Made by a program: the position numbers and the translations under genes. DNA of 64,000 nt from Pseudomonas sp. PSE14 (GTDB lineage: Bacteria > Pseudomonadota > Gammaproteobacteria > Pseudomonadales > Pseudomonadaceae), in the NCBI RefSeq assembly GCF_029203285.1, contig NZ_CP115669.1:5642001-5706000 (forward strand), in the 5' to 3' direction. Of this stretch, positions 1 to 6,972 are shown in pieces (within the stretch, counting starts at the first letter, position 1; each line of letters begins with the position of its first letter). Under the pieces are notes generated by a model. It did not search any database and was not told where the DNA came from. It saw only the letters and a program-made list of their open reading frames with translations.

Positions 1-286
1 ATTCCTCGCCGATCAGGAAGGCCTGGGCCAGGCCGTCCGGCGAGGGCTGCACTGCATAGTGCAGGTGCAGGCCGAACTGCTCGCCGTCGCCGAGCAGCGC
101 GCGGAAGTTGGGCAGGTCGGCGGGGGTGCAGATCAGCAGGATCTCGTCGATGCCGGCGAGCATCAGCACCGACAGCGGGTAGTACACCATCGGCTTGTCG
201 AAGATCGGCAGCAATTGCTTGGAGACCCCGAGGGTGATGGGGTGCAGGCGGGTGCCGGAGCCGCCGGCGAGAATGATGCCTTTCAT
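1..286 (-). CDS. rmlA: Glucose-1-phosphate thymidylyltransferase, N-terminal part (cut by window edge)
   Basis: Makes dTDP-glucose from glucose-1-phosphate and dTTP, the first step to dTDP-L-rhamnose. The 95 visible codons start [16 protein letters not shown], the nucleotide-binding signature loop of the family, followed by [19 protein letters not shown], also typical of RmlA. An AAGGAGG ribosome site lies about 7 bases before the ATG. The gene runs off the left edge, so roughly two thirds of it is missing. It is the last visible gene of the minus-strand EPS operon, which suggests that the polysaccharide contains rhamnose or another dTDP-6-deoxysugar. Confidence 0.93.
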   Translation of the reverse strand, partial: MKGIILAGGSGTRLHPITLGVSKQLLPIFDKPMVYYPLSVLMLAGIDEILLICTPADLPNFRALLGDGEQFGLHLHYAVQPSPDGLAQAFLIGEE

Positions 287-322
287 GGCAATGCCTCCTT
301 GGCGCGGTAGCCGGGAACCGGG

Positions 323-1414
323 CTACTCGAGCGGTTTGAAGCGCGGCAGATAGTCCGCGCGTTCGGCTAGAAAGGAGTCGATCAGGGTGGAGAGACGCAG
401 GGCGGAAAGGTCCCAGGAGAAGCGCAGGACATTCTCCAACCCGGCATTGCGCAGGCTGGTGCGCAGCTTCCCATCCCGCAGCACGCGGCGCATCGCCGTA
501 GCCAGGGCCTGGGTATCGGCGGGGTCGAAGTACAGCGCCGAGGTGCCCAGCACTTCGGGGACCGAGGCACTGCGAGCAGCGATCACCGGGCAACCGCAGG
601 CCTGCGCCTCCAGCGGCGGTATGCCGAACCCTTCGTAGAGCGACGGGAAAACGAAGGCTGCCGCGCCGCGGTACTCCTCGATCAGCTGCTGGTCGTCGAT
701 GCGTCCCAGCCAGCGCACGCGTTCGTGTTGCCCGCTGGACTGCAAGCGGTAATCGACGAAGGCACGGGCGGCCGAGCCGACGATATGCAGGTCGACGTCC
801 AGATCGTGCAGCAGGTCGAACGCCTCGATCATCCGTGCGAAGTTCTTGTGCGCGGCCGGCGAGGACACCGCCAGCAGATAGGGTCGCCCGCCCGAGACCA
901 CGGGACCGGGGCAGAACGCGGAGGACACCGCGTTGGCGATCACGTGGATGCGCTCGCTGGGAAAGTGGTAGTGCGAGGCGATCTCCTGGCGGGAGAACTC
1001 GCTGACGCTGACCAGCGCCAGCACCCGCCGCAGCATCAGCGGGGTCAACGTCCGGTACAGCGCGCGAAAGCGCCAGGAAAAGCTCTCGGGATGCCGCACG
1101 TAGGCGATGTCGTGGTGCGTCGCCAATTGCGGGCCATAGGCCAATGGTGCGGTATTGCACAGCGACACCAGTAGCGGCCGTCCGTTGCGCAACAGCCACA
1201 GCGGCAGGTCGACCTGCTCCCACAGGTGCCCGTGGTTGCGCCCGATGCGCTCGACGTGCAGGCGCTGGGCGACCTCCTCCCGCTGCAGCGGGCCGGGTGG
1301 CGCAACGAAATGCACGTCGCCGCGCAAGCGCGCCAGCGACAGCGAGATCTGCTCGGCGAAGCGCTGCACGCCACTGATTTCCTGGGACAGGAAACGCGCG
1401 TTGATAACGATCAT
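323..1414 (-). CDS. Glycosyltransferase family 4 (GT-B fold)
   Basis: A 363-residue retaining glycosyltransferase, probably cytoplasmic, adding one sugar to the lipid-linked EPS repeat unit. The N-terminus (MIVINARFLSQ, then SGVQRFAEQI) is the usual opening of this subgroup. Near residue 265 it has SLYEGFGIPPLEAQACG, the E-x7-E nucleotide-sugar motif of GT4. The open frame continues well upstream, but that extension is arginine-rich shadow sequence of the neighbouring gene. The MIVINARF start fits the family and the gap to the upstream gene. It follows the polymerase gene by 32 bases. Donor and acceptor cannot be told from sequence; mannosyl- and rhamnosyltransferases both look like this. Confidence 0.9.
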   Translation of the reverse strand: MIVINARFLSQEISGVQRFAEQISLSLARLRGDVHFVAPPGPLQREEVAQRLHVERIGRNHGHLWEQVDLPLWLLRNGRPLLVSLCNTAPLAYGPQLATHHDIAYVRHPESFSWRFRALYRTLTPLMLRRVLALVSVSEFSRQEIASHYHFPSERIHVIANAVSSAFCPGPVVSGGRPYLLAVSSPAAHKNFARMIEAFDLLHDLDVDLHIVGSAARAFVDYRLQSSGQHERVRWLGRIDDQQLIEEYRGAAAFVFPSLYEGFGIPPLEAQACGCPVIAARSASVPEVLGTSALYFDPADTQALATAMRRVLRDGKLRTSLRNAGLENVLRFSWDLSALRLSTLIDSFLAERADYLPRFKPLE

Positions 1415-1446
1415 GGAAGCCCTCTCGGCGAGTCGTCGCGCCGTAT

Positions 1447-4071
1447 TCAGCGCAGTGACAGCTGATAGCCCGGAGCGCTGCGCAGCAGCGTCGGAGCGTT
1501 GTCGATACGGATGTCGGCCTGGCACGGCCCTCCACCCGCGGGGCAGTTCCAGGGCACCTTTTCGCCCGGATTGGCGCTGACGCCATCGAAGTCCCGCAGG
1601 CGCCAGAGGAGATCGGAGCTGCCCGGCTGGCTGGTGATCTTCAGGCTCTGTTCGCGGCCCAGGGTCCAGGCCACCAGGATTTCGTCGCCGGCCTTGGCAA
1701 AACGCAGCAGGTAGACGTTCGGGTCGTCGTTGGGCACCCGGCCGGCGAAGTGGTACTGCCCGATGATCGCCGCCACGCTGGTCATCGCGTGGTAGGCCGG
1801 CTTGGGCTTGCCGTCGGCGGTGAGCAGGCCGAAGTTGTGCTCCATCTCGCGGCGGTCGATGCCGTCGTCCACCAGGTCGTACCACCAGGAGCCCTTCACG
1901 TTCGGCAAGCTGCGCAGCAGGAAGTAGGCACGCGCCAGGTAGGCCGCCTGGCGTTCGCGGCTGAGTCCGCAGCCGCCTTCGTTGGCCGGCCAGCTGAACT
2001 CGGTGAAGTACAACGGCACCGGCTTGCCGGCGGCCCGTTCGAGCTGCTGGTTGACGCCCGTGAACCACCCCAGCCAGTTTTCCGGTGTCGCCAGGTCGCC
2101 CTCGCAGTACACCGACGGGTGCAGCGACAGGCCGTCCGTGACGTCCAGCAAGCCACCGGCAACCAGGCGCTCGGCGAAGCCCTCGCGGATACCGCGCAGC
2201 GTCACGGCGCCGGCGATGATCCTGGCCTGTGGGTCTTCCTCGCGGATCACCTTCGCCGTGGCACGGACCAGAACCAGGTACTCGTCGCTGAAAGCCTTGT
2301 CGGTGGGGTTCTCCACATCCCATTCGTTCCAGATCTCGTAGATCGCCACCTGGCCCTTGAAGCTGCGCACCACATAGCGCACATAGCGCAGGTAGGCGGC
2401 ACGGGAAGCCTCGTCACGGGGCTTGGCGTTGCCGTGGAACTGGTTCTCCACCCCCAGGATCAGCAAGGTGCTGATGCCCAGGCTGCGGGTACTGCGCAGC
2501 TGAGTGCGCCAACTGTCGTAGATGGACAGCACATTGGGTTCGCGCTCGACGCTGGACCAGAAGGCATCGTCGCGGAACGACTGGATGCCGGCCTGTTGTG
2601 CCAGGCGATTGATGCCGTCGCGGTTGCCCGGGCGGCTGTTCTGATGGGTACTGACGCCGACGATGAAATCCGGCGCAACCGACCCGGCCACCGGCGCCTC
2701 GTTGGCCAGTGCGCGGGGCGCCTGCCCTGCTCCGGCGAACAGCAGCGCGCCACACAGCAGCAGGCCGAGCAGCCCGCCCTTGCCCTGCAGACGCCAGGCC
2801 TGCGGCGCCGGCGGCGTGACCAGCTCCTCCGGCAAGCGCAACGCACGGCCGATGGCCAGGCCCAGGAACAGGCTCGGCACCTGCGCTTCCAGTACGTCGC
2901 TGGTCCAGCCCATCAGCAGGATGCAGTAGGTGATGCCCAGCAGCGCACGGGCCTCGCTTCCCGGCTGGCGCTGCAGACGCATCAGCAGCGGGATCGCCAG
3001 CACGTAGAGCCCAATACCTGCGACACCGAACAGCAGCCAGAGGTACAACAGCGTATTGTCCGCCACCGCCAACTGCTCGATGCCGAACACCGGGTAGGCC
3101 GCGTAGGCGCTGCCGGTCATGCCCAGTCCGGCGCCGGTGTAGGCCCAACCGTTGTAGGTCATCACCTTGACCAGGTCCGGCCAGGTGTGGACCAGGCGCT
3201 CCACCATCGAGCCGAGCAGATTGTCGCTGCTGGAACTGGCCAGGTACGGCTCGACATCCACGATCAAGCCGTAGAGCGGTAGCGCCAGCGCGCCGAACAC
3301 CACCACCAGCGTGGCCAGCAGGAATATCAGACGGTACCCGGCAGTGTTCATCACCAGCAGGACGATGACGAAGGCGACGGCGGAGGTCTTGTTGGTGGTC
3401 AGGACGATGCCCACCAGTGCCACCAGGTAGATCAGCCAGCGCAGCAGCAGCGACAGGCGGAACGAGCCCAGGTACAGGCTGAAGATCGACAACATGAAAG
3501 CCAGGCTCGCTGACATCCGCGAGAAGCCGGCGATGCGGTCCAGTCCGTAGGCGCTCCAGGCGCGGTTGCCGCTGATCACGACACCGGCCATGGCGTAGGT
3601 GTATCCCTTCCAGGGCACGTTGCCGAGCATGTCCAGCGCAATGCCCGCCAGCGAGGCGACGAAGCAGAAGAAGACGACCCAGCCCAGCATCTTGCGGTGC
3701 ATCTCCAGATAGGTTCCGCAGAGCAGGCCGAATAGCAGCGGCGCATAGATGAAAATGCTGAAGGCCCCGGCCAGCGAGTTCGCGCCATGCAGCAGGCCGA
3801 GCATCAGCGAGGCCGCCGCCAGGATCAGCAGCAGCCACAGGCCGCGCTGCTGCGGCCGGGTGAACAGCTCCCAGGCCACCGCGATCACGCAGCCCACCTT
3901 CGGCACGTAGACCAGCGCCGACAGGCCGACCTGGTCGGCGTAGAAGCGCAACGCCCCGTTGAAGGTCTCCACCAGCAGCACCGCCACCACTACCCACAGA
4001 ACCAGCAGCGAGCGGTCGAAAGTGATGCCACGGGAGGGCTCAAAGCGTGGATACGGCGATTGCAGATCCAT
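1447..4071 (-). CDS. Wzy-like polysaccharide polymerase fused to a periplasmic glycoside hydrolase
   Basis: An 874-residue two-part protein. Residues about 20-415 form roughly ten hydrophobic segments with the layout of O-antigen polymerase/ligase (Wzy/WaaL-like) proteins. A further hydrophobic stretch at 433-450 ends in APRALANEA, resembling a signal-peptide end, and leads into a soluble domain (about 468-775). That domain has the (beta/alpha)8 clan GH-A pattern: EIWNEWD with the expected acid/base Glu583 after Asn582, and YFTEFSWP with the expected nucleophile Glu691. This spacing is close to that of PslG-type GH39 enzymes. The last 100 residues look like a beta-sandwich. The ATG at 4071 has GGAG six bases upstream and overlaps the preceding gene by 32 bases; a GTG four codons earlier is possible. 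The likely role is chain polymerisation coupled to trimming in the periplasm. The fusion lies in one uninterrupted frame. Confidence 0.85.
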   Translation of the reverse strand: MDLQSPYPRFEPSRGITFDRSLLVLWVVVAVLLVETFNGALRFYADQVGLSALVYVPKVGCVIAVAWELFTRPQQRGLWLLLILAAASLMLGLLHGANSLAGAFSIFIYAPLLFGLLCGTYLEMHRKMLGWVVFFCFVASLAGIALDMLGNVPWKGYTYAMAGVVISGNRAWSAYGLDRIAGFSRMSASLAFMLSIFSLYLGSFRLSLLLRWLIYLVALVGIVLTTNKTSAVAFVIVLLVMNTAGYRLIFLLATLVVVFGALALPLYGLIVDVEPYLASSSSDNLLGSMVERLVHTWPDLVKVMTYNGWAYTGAGLGMTGSAYAAYPVFGIEQLAVADNTLLYLWLLFGVAGIGLYVLAIPLLMRLQRQPGSEARALLGITYCILLMGWTSDVLEAQVPSLFLGLAIGRALRLPEELVTPPAPQAWRLQGKGGLLGLLLCGALLFAGAGQAPRALANEAPVAGSVAPDFIVGVSTHQNSRPGNRDGINRLAQQAGIQSFRDDAFWSSVEREPNVLSIYDSWRTQLRSTRSLGISTLLILGVENQFHGNAKPRDEASRAAYLRYVRYVVRSFKGQVAIYEIWNEWDVENPTDKAFSDEYLVLVRATAKVIREEDPQARIIAGAVTLRGIREGFAERLVAGGLLDVTDGLSLHPSVYCEGDLATPENWLGWFTGVNQQLERAAGKPVPLYFTEFSWPANEGGCGLSRERQAAYLARAYFLLRSLPNVKGSWWYDLVDDGIDRREMEHNFGLLTADGKPKPAYHAMTSVAAIIGQYHFAGRVPNDDPNVYLLRFAKAGDEILVAWTLGREQSLKITSQPGSSDLLWRLRDFDGVSANPGEKVPWNCPAGGGPCQADIRIDNAPTLLRSAPGYQLSLR

Positions 4072-5275
4072 GGCGGGCTCCACGGCTGAGCAGGGTGCGG
4101 TTCAGGACGGCTTCGTACTCGTCGAGCATCCGCTCGACGCTGAGCATCGACGCCACGCTATCGCGGGCGTGGGAGGCCAGGCGCTGGCGTAGCGACGCGT
4201 CCTTGCTGAGGCGGCGCAGCGCTTCGCCCAGCGAGTCGGGGCGCTCCGGCGAGCAGTGCAGACCGTTGACTCCGTCCCGGACGATCTCGACGAGGCCGCC
4301 ACGGGTCGAAACAATCACCGGCAGGTGATGGGCGCAGGCTTCCAGCGCCACCAGGCCGAAGGATTCCGTGCCGATACTGGGCACCACGGCCACGTCGATC
4401 TCGGCGAAGAATCCGCAGGAATTGCGATAGCCAACGAAGTGCACGTGCTGCGGGTCGGCGAGGGATTTCAGCGTGTTCACATAATCCGCCTCACCACGTC
4501 CTGCGATCAGCAGCGAAGCATCCAGCGCCTGCTTCTGGAACTGCTCGATCAGCCACTCCACGCCCTTGTTCGGGGTGAGCGCGCCGATGAAGCCGAAACG
4601 CAGCGGACGGCGTGGCGTGACCTCGGCCGGCGCCTCCTGCCAGGGTATGAACGGCGCGCAGTTGTAGATGACATAGCGCTGGCTGTGGGCGAAGTAGCCC
4701 GCATCGACCAGGGCAGACAGTTGGTAGCGGCTGACGCCGACCACCGTGTCGACCCGTGCCGACGCCTGCGCATGGGAGCGCCGCAGCAGCGCGCAGGAGC
4801 CGCATTGCTGCTGGCAGTGCTTGCCCTTGTGGAAACGCATCCCGCGCGGGCAGGTGAGGTACTGGTCGTGCAGGACCTGCACGATGGGCATCCCGGCATC
4901 GCGGATCGCATCCCAGGCGGCGATCGACCAGCCCGCCAGGTTATGGCATACCACGAGGTCCGGCCGGTTCTGCGCCAGCACCTGCGCCAGCACATCGCGC
5001 ATGCCCCGGTTGTAGCGGTCCAGCGCATGCCAGGCGAGCCGCCGCAGCGGGCCGGGGCGCTGGCCGGCGAACGGCCAGTAGAGGTTGCGCAGGCCGGCGC
5101 GCAACACCGGCACGCCATTGTGCAATTCGCCGTGCACGCCGGCGTCGGGGCCCGTGCTCAGCACCTGCACCGCATGGCCGCGCCCCTGCAGGCCCTCGAC
5201 CATGGCTTGCACCATCAGCTCCGCGCCGCCGCCGATGTGCGGGGCATAGAGGGTGTTGAGGAACAGGAGTTTCAT
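4040..5275 (-). CDS. Glycosyltransferase family 4
   Basis: A 411-residue GT-B glycosyltransferase. The N-terminal Rossmann half opens MKLLFLNTLYAPHIGGGAE, with the glycine loop typical of GT4. The C-terminal half carries FGFIGALTPNKGVEWLI and the E-x7-E motif ESFGLVALE. An unusual cysteine-rich loop in the middle (CPRGMRF...CQQQCGSC, about residues 154-175) is seen in a subset of these enzymes and might bind metal. The start ATG overlaps the stop of the upstream GT2 gene (ATGA), indicating translational coupling. The 3' end overlaps the polymerase gene. Probably adds a sugar to the EPS repeat unit; specificity unknown. Confidence 0.9.
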   Translation of the reverse strand: MKLLFLNTLYAPHIGGGAELMVQAMVEGLQGRGHAVQVLSTGPDAGVHGELHNGVPVLRAGLRNLYWPFAGQRPGPLRRLAWHALDRYNRGMRDVLAQVLAQNRPDLVVCHNLAGWSIAAWDAIRDAGMPIVQVLHDQYLTCPRGMRFHKGKHCQQQCGSCALLRRSHAQASARVDTVVGVSRYQLSALVDAGYFAHSQRYVIYNCAPFIPWQEAPAEVTPRRPLRFGFIGALTPNKGVEWLIEQFQKQALDASLLIAGRGEADYVNTLKSLADPQHVHFVGYRNSCGFFAEIDVAVVPSIGTESFGLVALEACAHHLPVIVSTRGGLVEIVRDGVNGLHCSPERPDSLGEALRRLSKDASLRQRLASHARDSVASMLSVERMLDEYEAVLNRTLLSRGARHGSAIAVSTL

Positions 5276-6270
5276 AGCGGATAGGTCCGGCTCATGCCCA
5301 GTGCGCCGGACTCGCCGTCGCGGATCGCACGCAGCAGCAGTTGCAGGCGCCCTTCGCGGCCATGCCGGCGGGCGAAGAAGTGCAACAGGCGCAGGAATAC
5401 CCAGCGGTTGAAGCGGTACATCAGCGGCGAGGTGACCCACAGGTTCTTGTCGAACCAGGCCTGGTTGCGCGCGGCGTAGTAGGCGCGCAGGTCCGAGCTG
5501 CCGAGCAGGTAGGTCTCGTAGATGTTGGAGGTGCGCTGCTTGAGGTTCCAGGAGCGCTCCAGGTCATCCAGCCCGGCATCGGGTACCAGATAGAGATGGC
5601 CGCCGCAGGCGCTGATGCGAAAGGTGTATTCGGTGTCGTCGGCATAGAGCACCAGCTCGCGGCGCGGCAGGCCGATGCGCTCGATCAGCCGGCGGTGCGC
5701 CAGCAGCCCGCCGTAGTAGGCGAATGGCAGCTCCAGCAAAGGCTCCAGTGGGTGCGGGTGGGGCTTGCCCCAAGGCGTGCGGCGCCAGAGCTTGTAGGGC
5801 AGTTGGTGCACGTGGAAGCCGAAGTAGCTGGAGCGCGGCGGCGCGATGAAGCGTCTCGGCACGCCAGCGACGACGTCCGCCTGGTGCTCCGCGCGAAAGC
5901 CCAGCACCGCAGTCTGGTCCGCCCCGTGGCGTTCCACGCAGTCGAGCAGGCGCTGCTTGAGCAGGGGGAAGGCGCCCGGCATCGGCGCGTTGTCGTCATC
6001 CATCAGCCAGATGTAATCGCAGCCGGTGTTCAACGCCGCCGCGATGCCCACGCAATAGCCGTTGGCCGAGCCAGTGTTGCTGCTGAGCTCGATCACCTGG
6101 ACGCGGTTGGGCCAGAGCTTGAACAAGTGGTCCAGTTCGGCCACCGAGGCGTTGCTGACGACGATCGCACGGGCTATGTCCGGCTCGCGCAAGGCCCTGG
6201 CGAGCAGTTCCTCCAGGTACGCCAGGCGATCGCCATAGGTCAGCGTCACCAGTACGGTCGATCCACTCAT
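5272..6270 (-). CDS. Glycosyltransferase family 2, rhamnosyltransferase-like
   Basis: A 332-residue GT-A type enzyme. The opening STVLVTLTYGDRLAYLEELL and the DxD-type metal site in WLMDDDNAPMPG (about residue 97) place it in GT2. The pattern near ELSSNTGSANGYCVGI and the later LVLYADDTEYTFR resemble rhamnosyl/galactofuranosyltransferases of the GlfT/WbbL kind. An AAGGAG site precedes the ATG at the right distance. It overlaps the next GT4 gene by 4 bases. With rmlA nearby, a rhamnosyl transfer step is a fair guess but not proven. Confidence 0.88.
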   Translation of the reverse strand: MSGSTVLVTLTYGDRLAYLEELLARALREPDIARAIVVSNASVAELDHLFKLWPNRVQVIELSSNTGSANGYCVGIAAALNTGCDYIWLMDDDNAPMPGAFPLLKQRLLDCVERHGADQTAVLGFRAEHQADVVAGVPRRFIAPPRSSYFGFHVHQLPYKLWRRTPWGKPHPHPLEPLLELPFAYYGGLLAHRRLIERIGLPRRELVLYADDTEYTFRISACGGHLYLVPDAGLDDLERSWNLKQRTSNIYETYLLGSSDLRAYYAARNQAWFDKNLWVTSPLMYRFNRWVFLRLLHFFARRHGREGRLQLLLRAIRDGESGALGMSRTYPL

Positions 6271-6292
6271 GATGGCGCGTCTCCTTCGTCGC

Positions 6293-6814
6293 TCAGCGGG
6301 CACTCAGGCCCACCCTCTTTTTTTCCCCGCCGGCCGCCGAGAGCTGGCTCAGCGGCACCCGCACGCGCTGTTCGCGCTGCAACAGGTTGAGCAGGATCAG
6401 CGCCCGCTCGGCGCCGTCGTCGCAGAGGAAGATCGCTTCCACCTCGCAGTTGCCGGCGCAGTGCAGGTGCACCACCTGGCCCTGCTGGAAGTGCCCGGAC
6501 GCGCGCTCCGGCATCGCCTGGGAACGCTGGCGGATGTCCTCCACCAGCTCATCGGCCACTGGCAAGGGTTGCGGACCGAAGCTGACGATGCGCGCCACGC
6601 CGCGGGTCGAGCGAATCGGGAACCAGTTGTCGTGCTGCTGATCCAGGTGGATGAACAGGTAGCCGGGGAACAGGGGTTGCGGGCGCGGCCCCTGCCCGAC
6701 CACTGGCCGGTAGCAGCAGAAGCCCTGACGCGTCAGGTTTTCCTCGGCGCGCAGCTCCTGGTGTGGTTTGGTCTGGATCAGGTACCAGCGATGAAGGGGT
6801 TCAGCGTGACTCAT
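6293..6814 (-). CDS. rfaH: RfaH-type NusG paralogue (operon-specific antiterminator)
   Basis: A 173-residue protein with an N-terminal NGN domain and a short C-terminal KOW-like domain. Hallmarks shared with E. coli RfaH are RWYLIQTKPHQELRAEENL at the start, PLFPGYLFIHLD, RSTRGVARIVSFG, and near the end EAIFLCDDGAERALILLNLL. RfaH is recruited to RNA polymerase paused at ops DNA and suppresses Rho termination while recruiting ribosomes. Here the gene is embedded in the EPS operon, downstream of the Wzc kinase gene, and ops-like sites lie in the operon leader (see 14746-14759 and 14834-14847). It therefore probably controls its own operon. Function by homology is strong; the target is inferred from position. 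Confidence 0.9.
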   Translation of the reverse strand: MSHAEPLHRWYLIQTKPHQELRAEENLTRQGFCCYRPVVGQGPRPQPLFPGYLFIHLDQQHDNWFPIRSTRGVARIVSFGPQPLPVADELVEDIRQRSQAMPERASGHFQQGQVVHLHCAGNCEVEAIFLCDDGAERALILLNLLQREQRVRVPLSQLSAAGGEKKRVGLSAR

Positions 6815-6919
6815 GATGCGTATGCCTCGACGCCGGGGCAGGCGATGAGTGAGGACGGGGCCAGGCATGCCGTGGAACGGCGGCCCCGTAGGCAGTGATG
6901 GTTGCCCGGCGGTTCCAGC

Positions 6920-6947
6920 CCCGGCCCGTCATGAGTGGCGGGCCGGG
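6920..6947 (-). promoter_or_regulatory. GC-rich hairpin between wzc and rfaH
   Basis: A perfect 9-bp stem (CCCGGCCCG pairing with CGGGCCGGG) encloses a 10-base loop. It sits in the 158-base gap after the Wzc stop and before rfaH. No T-run follows on either strand, so it is not a classical terminator. It may be an mRNA stability or processing element, or a partial attenuator that lowers downstream expression. Confidence 0.6.
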
Positions 6948-6972
6948 CAGAAAGGTGCCGAACGTCGTGGCC

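Noticed and set aside
1415-2323. Long in-frame upstream extension of the GT4 gene at 323-1414
   Set aside because: It overlaps the GH domain of the fusion gene, is arginine/proline-rich as expected for a shadow frame, and has no ribosome site. The MIVINARF start fits the family.
1750-3282. 510-residue plus-strand open frame
   Set aside because: It is antisense to the polymerase-hydrolase gene with shadow-type composition (His/Gln/Arg-rich). The minus-strand frame has clear motifs.
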